Of a stretch of DNA of 64,000 bases, positions 12,801 to 16,728 are shown piece after piece. The notes beneath the pieces are model-generated. The model had not been told where the DNA came from and did no database searches. It saw nothing but the letters and a program-made list of their open reading frames with translations. Source of the DNA: Candidatus Margulisiibacteriota bacterium (GTDB lineage: Bacteria; Margulisbacteria; WOR-1; O2-12-FULL-45-9; XYB2-FULL-48-7); the NCBI GenBank assembly GCA_041661965.1, contig JBAZTH010000001.1:310001-374000 (forward strand), given 5' to 3'. The translations under genes and the position numbers were made by a program. Each line of letters starts with the position of its first letter. The first letter of the stretch is position 1.

Positions 12801-14584
12801 ATTATCGGGTCTTTGTTGATAAAACCCCTCCAGCGGTCGATATAACTAGCCCGACGCCAAGCCAATGGTATAAAGGGACAATAAATATCAGCGGCAGTGC
12901 CTCTGACAGCAATCCCGGACCTTACAAGCTTGAATACGCCATTGCCAATACCAATAATTGGACTTTGATTTCCAATGGGAATTGTCCAGTCAGCGGGGTC
13001 TTGGCAGCCTGGAACACGACTGCTTTAAACGGTGATTATGATTTAAGGTTGTCCGCGACCGATGAAGTTGGCAATTACGCGGAGAAGAAGATAACCATTA
13101 GGCTTGATAATACTCAACCGGTTATTACGATTATTCCGGTTTCACCGATCACCTTTAACCCTTATGTCGACGGCAGCGGCAGAATTGATTTTACCGCGAC
13201 CGATCCGGCGCCAAGCGGTGGTTTTTCGATTGGGAACATTTCTTCGGTGGTTAGATATAACGGACAGATTGTGAAATATCTGCCTATTTACAGTAGTGGC
13301 GGCAACAGTTATTACGTCTTGTGGGATGGGACCAATATTAGTGGTGATTACGAAAATGAAGGGAGTTATTCGATCGAGATCGGCGCTGTAGATGTGGTTG
13401 GCAATAACGCGGCAACGGCTAGCCTCGGCATAAATTTGCAAGACAATCAACGACTGCTTTACAACCTTAATAATACCGAATTAACAGGTTTTGATATTGT
13501 ACAGATTGATATAGTTTTGCAATGGCAGCAAGGGCCTTCATATTACGAGAAAAATTGTGGCAAAGAGTATCAAATTAATCTTCCTAATGCGCCAGTTCAG
13601 CCAAGGACGGTAGCAAGATCGAAATATACTAATTATGCGGTTGGAAATTACCAACATGTTGTTTCTGTAACAAATGGGAATGTTTATTATAAAAGAATCA
13701 TTGGCAACGATACATATGGCCCAATAAAAGTGTATAGTGGTGGGAACGCGATCTCTGCCGCTATCTGTGCTGAAAACACGAATGACTCATATATTGCTTG
13801 GTTAATTAATGTTGGACAATTTTATGAAATCTATTTCCAGAAAATCCCGGTTAATTTTGCCCCCAGTACTGGAACGAAATTAGGAGCAAGCGCGATTAAA
13901 AAAGGAATAATGGCGATTGCGACCCTCGAATCTCCATCCCTCCTTGCGCCCGCTAAAGATCGCCAGGATGTCCAAAACATCCGCCCTGCGTTTGAATGGC
14001 AACACCATAAGGCGGATACCACCGAATATCGGGTCGAGGTTGCGAAGAACGATAGCTTTACGATCGACCACCAGACTTTCAGCAAAGCGGCCGGGACAGG
14101 GACACAAGATAAGTCTGATAGTAATCTCTACGCCTTTAACTACGCCATCCATGAGTTTGATCCTGGCTTAGAGCGGAATACCGACTACTTCTGGAAGGTT
14201 ACGGCACTTTCTCCAACCAATTCGGCGACCTCGGAGACCTGGGGCTTCCGTATCCAACCGGAGCTGACCTTGGTAGGGGTGACCAATTATCCAAACCCAT
14301 TCAATCCGAACCGGGAGCAGACCAAGATCCGCTACCGGCTCTCGGCTGACGCCGATGAAGTGCGGATTAGGATTTACGATATAACCGGTTCTTTGGTGAC
14401 CGAACTTGACGGAACGACCAATGGCGAAGGGATGAGCGTCTGGCAGAAGTATAACGATGTTTCCTGGGATGGGCGGAATGGGCGAGGGGATCTGGTCGTC
14501 AACGGGATCTATCCGTTCGAAATCATGGCGCGGATAGGTGATAAGACCGTGAGCGGGAGAGGGAAAATAGCGGTGCTCAAATGA
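881..14584 (+). CDS. Giant secreted lipase-like/Ig-like surface protein with FlgD-like C-terminus (4567 aa)
   Basis: A signal peptide covers about residues 1-19 (ends VQAA). Residues 40-600 look like an alpha/beta hydrolase of the lipase/acyltransferase type: a FILVHGING oxyanion segment, the nucleophile elbow THSMGN with Ser172, GDSAVP with Asp475, and WSHTN with His573 as plausible triad. The elbow begins with Thr instead of Gly. The rest is a long chain of Ig-like modules, several carrying the [ST]PNGDG or TPNDDG motif (near residues 2703, 2828, 3145 and 3258) and DNTxP linkers. The last 90 residues are a FlgD-like Ig domain starting YPNPFNPN and ending KIAVLK, the type used as a C-terminal sorting or anchoring domain in several phyla. 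It is followed by an overlapping PorV-like gene. The substrate is unknown; lipid or ester hydrolysis at the cell surface is inference. Confidence 0.85.
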   Translation: MKKLLLMVFFCVLTLVQAAISDDAAWINLNSRTEGTATYKDYLFILVHGINGSSQHFNGQDDRDKGLRLLQQLRDDLHLDGHIFAYSFSEKSGSNFTRVREFADRTYNNSASYVDENGKPVSMGGKCWLDKAREDYKRWYARTHPEYSRDENKWESVPDSIVPKKYIILTHSMGNMAARLYIYSKDLLGEDLYKNDVAKVVYIAPPFTGSDLAYLGMVPQGIFWDLQLWSKANEYNVLWEALLKNPTNFALDPRKTYKIAKEYAYWTLNGPVMLDNVTAQIGIKGASFQLNINELIHTEERPGGASLVKGSGACYQDPGLYELMPEMMMGVFFPKLLDAKLADDGNEPLYSVVYGQGSPLPNVRDSAIGGIVTQGIKYSLSDVNRSNLIAGVKNLSGTITTTPGEWGKVFGAGKNVFDEISDSAENGKLSFYNGFMGELLTVFGSGNFAKLPTEQAKFLALIQSNPAFVFSDDGDSAVPVDSAKGLYQGKSTRALRNANFYPVLLKSGFDDYLKTQFPGQFEVVVAAYYLSTQFVPEPAKTPIAIGCQYGLLLSFMERVNAFTPELQATTWSHTNTMLRQYDVIEKAILDTEAIFTVNDLQTTATNDANTLEAKTVKVFTTSVVVPSGYHSVQVKSAVENRNPTGLTNLPIPMTLDGQRMYVTQMTVTKPPKRIAGKLNYLIPRLMKQFEYSFNFAAWKPITGVDQETGEFELDDLPFAEGQNILAIRSENGVGIKSHQLLKIILNTIPMQPSQFKPLPEYYVATANPEISVEFNKSEYTGDYDSEKITIKGMTFDGEEVAPQVESSMEAYHPWAKASYKANGLSDGEHNVAVRAESNVGVAQGLWTFYVDTTAPTISIEPLAPYSPRGPTTIRYTVSDEVSPNLRFVRCDLYDKNDTLVTTIATADSLSKGENYFTLDPRSLDVSLLDGSYKIKIKAFDLAGNVAVAETPLIIDATPPKVGPVALTPNPMTSNTNELKMNAEVSEKALVVIKLNNLSNKTTTAYLAQAGTSSSTLTTYSFLASYAWPYNNSFAPGPEDGIYRVEVIARDEAGNESAPRTLEAVRIDRTPPTILGQIANPYVLTNIGANAYKTTLTYNLRENGLGDKGEGVGVKVKIFNASTGLLADAYEEAPASLTEENKIVWHSVSDLPKGAYKFQITATDDVGNTATAYSSCVKDGIAPSLSFPAEDGAEISGLVAIRGTAMDPDWSNDKPFKQYRVYLARGDKSKMEAATILSQASELVFSAIEVPLINRGGGASNISLRPLQNDATLAYLNTNGLENGDYTILVVVDEENGDSLAVTRLIKVNNGSFRASAMTAPYVKLKPLASTVDFKADDSVKLQIGFINSVKSANVYVEILKSQDEKLVYFKYFPNILGAPFIGKPDYKAGTDLGYFIWSDESGYHIRWSADGSSHKFSGNLIAMGGTVNITGGNSSVSSGSMISWNKTLSGGEGGFDFTADGGQLMITPKLDEDPSSPSIYADNVYLGITKQTQQYLPLVIDVAGQRLVSLAGMGQTSSSIAGQPPSGIDWDGRLDTGAYVDNGSYIVKVIAEGVDGQGLASAEAVVNVTTPFELKIKEATNKEFSSLSVPDRVSIFYNVSKDALITAQVQKENGDFVASLAAGKESLGTLPTNPLSLVWTGNYPDNDSTQVVTGGTYKLILTAAAKDGSGNRTETISGIKVVSFARNEALVKLEPIGEEVDYNDGLGLKKIRLADGESPLYFEAKGYGNYHPVKDLTYTLSAQGKQKLTAYPYVSFAGLMHRGFNEVDTKIKVIFKIHAWNHYLGAEDYWALGRFWNPMKWRRETKEWVEEKWIAVDSLPSGAGVGTVFKVGDQVKNYTFNFDSYNWWPQNENDHYYNKDKFGCGIDAVDVQVEVYTKNSGFILDKNVDWLLVSQEKPTSKGIFRTAYSGSNGESHYGTLVSGGNRYDKTYGTYQVNLTIKLEAPIAYSRLTNRFVPWFGFVRANEAKQKDFSEYLTDINRGLGFPGKLFFDDPSAKPDVAYKPKTEIEAELAGLTWEKRSQKLKEMSEQANLLGYKDALASSVGYDSYLSDGYYEFVPITYPDQANISKSGFDYTNDSSLVKVHTDLTYHGDGNPQSPFEFSWPWRESEYTAFLATQETQRKRLDKDYGGEPQNYTAPTIDGTFWTLDPSQVNQRKIDQNNSKVSGGQIHYNKATRRGEWSSTQNPVTSRSVDQIMPLPSYVYDKSFKVESNTPGIKLMLSSSALSAVVKAEDQDINGFPWTTADDTNLAANRGYVKSPALILNPDAFRSKRLIKLSSAYQIVDDYKSTGAARFTFLKKHPWEPDNQDSPVDNPNLEIDRWEVIVKDKSGAVNKDVALENVTTGAKRLDDALSLKLKIDASEARYVEIKGSAPGPYELLYYDGKSWQSITQSFDETPTSGRLAWWNVSRLNGEYTVMLRAGSYISTQNVSIGTLIKKDDGGDAWSTYKRAQLKFPPHAFGNRDQLATVTPVTMKEIKLRNKPIILTSGPIVEIKPSWKFTVSSLEGVDLRPTLRFVYTFDELKELGAWNGEGEPKNLPWNIHQVTEAGDLQIVSDNQQTIEENNGEKHYVFYAALDHFSTYALLPGKFKLSAPIVLADRYITNKNSVTIYGTAEPGSVLGLKVSKEPISDTSKINSLDEITADEKGNFRIENVPLIQEGASYIYVTAHPQGNSEILTCGDVMVTKDTIPPTVGIAPNLYAFSPNGDGKYDSVDYLLTMNEKGKIYLGVKSDSNDLINIDAPLLAGKELKVNWSKEGFKLYRRDNATGLWTLYSQVPNPSNPIDGGYSVVGYAIDEAGNISDNIMVKTIIDLTPPKVLGLTADPNPFTPNDDGVKDATSFWYKFSEPVTVSLGIYREDGGLFKNTEGETEKFTYPTTDRNRDVQSQVPSVGQWSWDGRGNRNELLGGNYSYFIYAEDWVGNTVSSEVKQIVVDRAPTLIPYVFFEPDPFSSAKGTIIKYYLAQDDLKVTAAIVGERGKVIKNLLNESVQGKGEHQLFWSGDLDGASKAVDGSYTIKIKAVGDGLSAEATNTVRIDNTSPTVILQPLQIDYTSKQGTIIFSIPEEAKVDVSVVKADGSIVVLMSSEANAAGEHQLSFSAAIVGSDGQVMVSAVDRAQNEAAATVPFSFLPPKLQITDHLADPAIFTPNGDGHTDTTRIAYKLSGGRAPYIVNVNIANSSGTSVKRLADNDEQSAGSNSFYWDGKSTVLSSVETYVSDGDYQYQVSAVDADGVKQEVAGKLEVAGGKITSNFNLSAQSFSPNGDGVNETLGITYSINYPPFYNVPGEPQVLLAILAANGDLLYQTGLERAPGTYTYVFDGKSNFDAPGLPIGSSLTTGKYYARITIQDSLGTVTSLTKDFAVDVTNPEVVISSEAGMIANPSSFSTNANPDGSDRPRSTTLYYKLTEDTLVSVKVYKIDGKKDYQRTDFTADNLIATLVNGQWQSGGQQYQVNWDGKMASGVYADPGKYAFIVEGADTLGNTTLRKWGGTVWIQNNVLTLRTPEQLELATLAVTNNPDPRAISPNGNSQELAQKRARFYFMIDLSLAPATVEAAERIEAMGVTVNTKPVGKYSVKVYSDSAMANLVRTITPDAVAQSGTLSWEDWDGKADGGAYSPNGNYWLAVELQDYAGNKQPLLIGQVTVDNTLPEVKNVLAAPYFFAPGGTNSSLKTTTCSYEVADNSGKVKVVIGAYSGSALVKTLTADAWQVNGNYSIDWDGSSVTGYVGSANGSGFIDGEYTLKIMAYDEAGNSSVLQSANVKVDTLPPDGVVVIGSGNPQFTSSPTVELFASASEPTSGVNKMSFSNDGASWSSWEDYSTLGKAWLLPAVDGTKTVRVRLMDNAGNYSTAVFADQIVLDSAAPVIKSVVQPQPVTINSPTTSLLGGMADFNGGADTISGINNWQIKIVNSGGSVVKTFGATVTPAQTGDLVINQEWVPTGLDGYYYYYFTATDAAGNAFDSRKTGYGAYKPLGGNDTYYRVFVDKTPPAVDITSPTPSQWYKGTINISGSASDSNPGPYKLEYAIANTNNWTLISNGNCPVSGVLAAWNTTALNGDYDLRLSATDEVGNYAEKKITIRLDNTQPVITIIPVSPITFNPYVDGSGRIDFTATDPAPSGGFSIGNISSVVRYNGQIVKYLPIYSSGGNSYYVLWDGTNISGDYENEGSYSIEIGAVDVVGNNAATASLGINLQDNQRLLYNLNNTELTGFDIVQIDIVLQWQQGPSYYEKNCGKEYQINLPNAPVQPRTVARSKYTNYAVGNYQHVVSVTNGNVYYKRIIGNDTYGPIKVYSGGNAISAAICAENTNDSYIAWLINVGQFYEIYFQKIPVNFAPSTGTKLGASAIKKGIMAIATLESPSLLAPAKDRQDVQNIRPAFEWQHHKADTTEYRVEVAKNDSFTIDHQTFSKAAGTGTQDKSDSNLYAFNYAIHEFDPGLERNTDYFWKVTALSPTNSATSETWGFRIQPELTLVGVTNYPNPFNPNREQTKIRYRLSADADEVRIRIYDITGSLVTELDGTTNGEGMSVWQKYNDVSWDGRNGRGDLVVNGIYPFEIMARIGDKTVSGRGKIAVLK

Positions 14585-15597
14585 ATTGCCAAGATACATG
14601 CCGCAATAACCAAGGTACAAGATACAATGACCAATCAATAACCAATAATCAAATTTCAATCTCTAAACTATTTTCTTGGTTATTGAGATTTAGAATTTGT
14701 TTGGTTATTGTTTCTTGGTTATTGATTATTACATCCGCTAATGCGATTGGTCAATCTGGTGCCGACATCGCCGTCCTCAATGCCGGTGTCGGCGCTCGTC
14801 CGCTGGCCATGGGGGGCGCTTTCACTGCGGTTGCCGATAATGCCGACGCCCCATATTGGAATCCTGCTGGTTTGGGTTTTATTAGTAGCCAGGAGATAAC
14901 CAGCAGTCAAACCAGACTTTCGACCGACGCCGATCATTATTACCTAAGTTACGTGACTCCGGCTCTGGGTGGAACGATCGGTCTTTCCTGGATTCAGGTT
15001 GGGCTGGGAAATATCGCCCAGACCTCTAGCGAGGTTGATATTCACAATGAAGTTCAGAATATTAGCTTGTTCAGCTACTTTTCTAGCGCCTACCTTCTTT
15101 CCTACGGAAAAAAACTGAACGACCATATTGCCTTTGGTCTAACTGCCAAGTATCTAAGTTCCGAGATGTTTGGGATCAGTGGTGGGAGCGGCTGGGGCTA
15201 CTCATTAACCCCCGGGATAATGCTCCGCCTTGACCCTTGTCACTTGACCCTTGGTCTCAAGATCGACGAACTGATCAATACCCAGCAGTGGGGGACCGGG
15301 ACGGTCGAAAACGTTCCGCCCAAGGCGCGGCTGGGCTTGAGCTGGCTTCCTTGGTCCGAAAGCCGGGTGGCGGTTGATATCAGCCAAACTGTTAAATCAG
15401 GTTATTCTCCGGAGGTTGTGACCGGCTTTGAGTGGGCGCAAGGGGGAATTGCTTATCGAGCCGGATATAATTCCAGCGGCCTGACCGCTGGCGTTGGCTT
15501 TACCGTTGGCCACGCCAGGCTCGATTATGGCTATGTTCAAGACGCAAATTTTTCCTCGAACAATGTTCACCGGATCTCTTTAAGCGGGATTTGGTAA
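14581..15597 (+). CDS. PorV/PorQ-like outer-membrane beta-barrel protein
   Basis: The mature sequence begins with the signature of the PorV/PorQ (UPF0164-like) family: a GARPLAMGGAFTAVADNADA segment followed by YWNPAGLG. Alternating beta-strands follow, and the protein ends in a strand finishing SLSGIW, with an aromatic last residue as in outer-membrane barrels. In Bacteroidetes PorV is the shuttle protein of type IX secretion that receives proteins with C-terminal sorting domains. Here it follows a giant protein with a FlgD-like C-terminal domain, overlapping it by 4 nt (ATGA), so a similar carrier role is plausible but not shown. The first ~50 codons, including the hydrophobic signal segment ending SANA, are encoded by an A+T-rich palindromic repeat. 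A TTG start near 14684 would shorten the N-terminus but keep the signal peptide. Confidence 0.82.
   Translation: MNCQDTCRNNQGTRYNDQSITNNQISISKLFSWLLRFRICLVIVSWLLIITSANAIGQSGADIAVLNAGVGARPLAMGGAFTAVADNADAPYWNPAGLGFISSQEITSSQTRLSTDADHYYLSYVTPALGGTIGLSWIQVGLGNIAQTSSEVDIHNEVQNISLFSYFSSAYLLSYGKKLNDHIAFGLTAKYLSSEMFGISGGSGWGYSLTPGIMLRLDPCHLTLGLKIDELINTQQWGTGTVENVPPKARLGLSWLPWSESRVAVDISQTVKSGYSPEVVTGFEWAQGGIAYRAGYNSSGLTAGVGFTVGHARLDYGYVQDANFSSNNVHRISLSGIW
14633..14727. repeat. A+T-rich palindromic repeat inside the 5' end of the PorV-like gene
   Basis: A perfect 13-bp arm at 14633-14645 (AATCAATAACCAA) is repeated in inverted orientation at 14715-14727. Shorter nested arms lie inside (CAAATT at 14650-14655 with AATTTG at 14694-14699; ATCTC with GAGAT). 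The motif ATAACCAA and its complement recur several times nearby, and CAAGATAC is repeated directly just upstream (14589 and 14618). The composition is clearly more A+T-rich than the gene that follows. It looks like a miniature palindromic mobile or REP-like repeat that has become coding sequence. Confidence 0.7.
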
Positions 15598-16186
15598 CGC
15601 CCTCTAGCCTCTTCCCGCCAGAAGCCGCCATAGGCGGGCCTTGGCGGAATATTACCTCTACCTCTCTTTTGCTGGGTCATTATCCCGAGTTACCACCCCT
15701 TTTTTTTCAAAGCGGAGGGAAAGGGAGGGGGTAGCAAATGGTTCGTGGCTTGAAAGGTGACGGAGCGGGTTGCGGTTAGCGGGGAAAATGACCAGCTAAG
15801 CCCGCCAAACAGCTCTGGCTGGTTATTGGCCGCTGGAAGGCAGGCAATGCCTCGAAGAGGCGGCGGGCGGGAGTTCTCCCGACGGTAAAAGGCCAACTAT
15901 GGGAAGGACGGTTTTGATAAAATCAATTAACGACCGCTATTTTTTACCTCCTGCTTAATATGAGCGTTAAATAAAACTGAAGGGGCAGGAACGCTGATCA
16001 TTAATCATGGCGCAAAGAGCTTGAGACTTCTTCTCAAAGGCTGAATAAATGAGCTGTACGCTGGTTTTGTTTGCTAAGGAAGGAGAACGGATGCTGTTCA
16101 GCAAATAAAAGCAATAATGAGTTATTAGCGCTTTATAGCAGGCAGCAGCAGCGCGCAAGGTAAAAATATATAGGGATGTTGCGATC
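15598..16186. other. Non-coding stretch with a hairpin-rich G+C-rich core
   Basis: No convincing gene is present on either strand. Just after the PorV-like stop, 15615-15648 holds nested CCGCC/GGCGG inverted repeats, perhaps a rho-independent-like end without a clear T run. From about 15700 to 15930 the DNA is G+C-rich and full of small hairpins: GCCTC-GAA-GAGGC at 15849-15861, the alternative AGGC-AAT-GCCT at 15842-15852, and CGGGA-GTTC-TCCCG at 15868-15881. The end, 15940-16186, is A+T-rich and featureless to me. The core could be a structured RNA, but it lacks the hallmark sequences of RNase P RNA, tmRNA, SRP RNA, or the cobalamin and cyclic-di-GMP riboswitches that I looked for. Confidence 0.4.
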
Positions 16187-16242
16187 TTAGCCGGTAGCTT
16201 GGTCAATTAATGAGAGCTTAAAAATTAATTCCAGGGCGGCTT

Positions 16243-16326
16243 TTAGCTTATGGTAAACTTCAGGCCAAGTGGCCATCCATAGGTCTTGATATAATATCGG
16301 CGCGAATTTTCCTTTTCTGTTGCCAT
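16243..16326 (-). pseudogene. Inverted copy of the miaB 5' end (decoy start, 27 codons)
   Basis: The left repeat arm contains the miaB ribosome-binding region, its ATG (complement of 16324-16326) and its first 17 codons up to TYG. It then diverges exactly where the first iron-sulfur cysteine codon of MiaB should come (TYGW instead of TYGC) and ends at a stop after 27 codons. As it stands it can make only a short peptide. After inversion of the cassette this copy would not change the MiaB protein, because the shared part is identical. Confidence 0.6.
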
Positions 16327-16421
16327 TTATTGCACTTCCTTCTTCTAAATTCAGCTTGTTGAACGGGGAATAAAAAAAAGGGACAATTCGGGACGCGGCG
16401 GCGGCGCTTTTTGCGGCATTT
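16274..16421. repeat. Left arm of a perfect 148-bp inverted repeat
   Basis: Positions 16274-16421 are the exact reverse complement of 18209-18356; every base pairs (coordinate sum 34630), including an 8-base A/T run. Similarity stops abruptly at both ends: outside position 16274 the sequence is GGCC-type, whereas beyond 18356 it continues miaB. The two arms enclose the HTH and recombinase genes. Confidence 0.95.
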
Positions 16422-16428
16422 ATTGTAC

Positions 16429-16488
16429 GGCCTGCCCGCGGCTCGCTTTTTACTCCTGCTCATCCTTTGGCTCGCCGCACTGCAGGCC
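16429..16488. repeat. Short inverted repeat just inside the left arm
   Basis: GGCCTGC at 16429-16435 is complementary to GCAGGCC at 16482-16488, and GGCTCGC occurs in direct orientation twice between them. It lies between the left repeat arm and the cassette promoter. It could be a hairpin, or part of a recombinase or operator site; its function is unknown. Confidence 0.4.
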
Positions 16489-16496
16489 TCATTCAG

Positions 16497-16527
16497 AATT
16501 GTATTGACAACAACTGTAAACACAATT
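16497..16527. promoter_or_regulatory. Candidate operator dyad over the cassette promoter
   Basis: AATTGTATTGACA (16497-16509) and TGTAAACACAATT (16515-16527) form an imperfect dyad with 11 of 13 positions symmetric around a 5-bp centre. It covers the -35 element and spacer of the rightward promoter and also the proposed leftward promoter. The small HTH protein encoded immediately downstream is the obvious candidate to bind it, which would give autoregulation. This is inference from position and symmetry. Confidence 0.5.
16498..16525 (-). promoter_or_regulatory. Possible divergent (leftward) promoter of the cassette
   Basis: On the - strand TTGTGT (complement of 16520-16525) is followed after 16 nt by TACAAT (complement of 16498-16503). 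In the present orientation it would transcribe through the left repeat arm, including the decoy miaB start. If the cassette were inverted it would point straight into miaB. The -35 match is only moderate. Confidence 0.3.
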
Positions 16528-16532
16528 AAACT
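16504..16532 (+). promoter_or_regulatory. Sigma70-type promoter for the HTH-recombinase pair
   Basis: A consensus -35 TTGACA (16504-16509), a 17-nt spacer and a -10 TAAACT (16527-16532) lie directly before the HTH gene. Transcription would start at about 16539, only a few bases before the ATG at 16543, so the mRNA may be nearly leaderless; no Shine-Dalgarno sequence is visible. Confidence 0.7.
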
Positions 16533-16542
16533 ATTATTGCGT

Positions 16543-16728
16543 ATGGCAAAAGAGCAAATTATTTACAATATGACTGAGTTGGCGAAAGAGCTTAAGGTTA
16601 CGCGGCAAGCAATTTATAAGTGGATAAAGAAGGGTTGGGTTAAACCAAAAAGGGATTATCGTGATTATCCGGTATTTACCGAAGCTGATGTTAAGAAAAT
16701 TATGAAATGGAAATCAGCAATAAAATGA
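16543..16728 (+). CDS. Small MerR/excisionase-type HTH protein (61 aa)
   Basis: The protein is a single winged-helix unit: a helix-turn-helix in MTELAKELKVTRQAIYKWI, then GWVKP and a PVFTEADVKKIMKW wing/helix, as in excisionases and the DNA-binding half of MerR or IS607-type proteins. The ATG at 16543 is chosen because it follows the promoter directly; a longer frame from a TTG at 16411 would begin inside the repeat arm and upstream of the promoter. It overlaps the recombinase by 4 nt (ATGA), so both are made from one message. It probably acts as directionality factor for the recombinase, as repressor of the overlapping dyad, or both. The role is inferred from neighbours. Confidence 0.75.
   Translation: MAKEQIIYNMTELAKELKVTRQAIYKWIKKGWVKPKRDYRDYPVFTEADVKKIMKWKSAIK

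Larger units (their letters stand above)
16187..16421 (-). pseudogene. Detached, inverted 3' end of the recombinase gene with an alternative tail
   Basis: Read on the - strand, the left repeat arm carries the same sequence as the last codons of the recombinase in the same frame (ending PILYQDLWM). Beyond the arm the frame stays open for 28 more codons (ATWPEVYHKLKAALELIF, then LSLIDQATG) and stops at TAA, complement of 16187-16189. The tail looks like a plausible helical C-terminus. It is joined to nothing now, but inversion of the cassette would put it in frame with the recombinase. It could be a remnant of a second recombinase copy, or the other half of a switch. Confidence 0.55.

Noticed and set aside
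15690..15896. A 68-codon frame on the - strand
   Set aside because: It lies in hairpin-rich DNA, is rich in Pro/Ser/Leu without a domain pattern, and has no ribosome site.
15700..15930. RNase P RNA, tmRNA, SRP RNA or a cobalamin/cyclic-di-GMP riboswitch
   Set aside because: None of the hallmark sequences of these RNAs could be found on either strand; only generic hairpins are present.
15967..16206. A 79-codon frame on the - strand
   Set aside because: No recognisable domain, no ribosome site, and the composition looks like non-coding A+T-rich DNA.
16411..16542. N-terminal extension of the HTH protein from a TTG start, with a hydrophobic stretch
   Set aside because: It starts inside the repeat arm and upstream of a consensus promoter whose transcription start lies just before the ATG at 16543; the extension has no family similarity.
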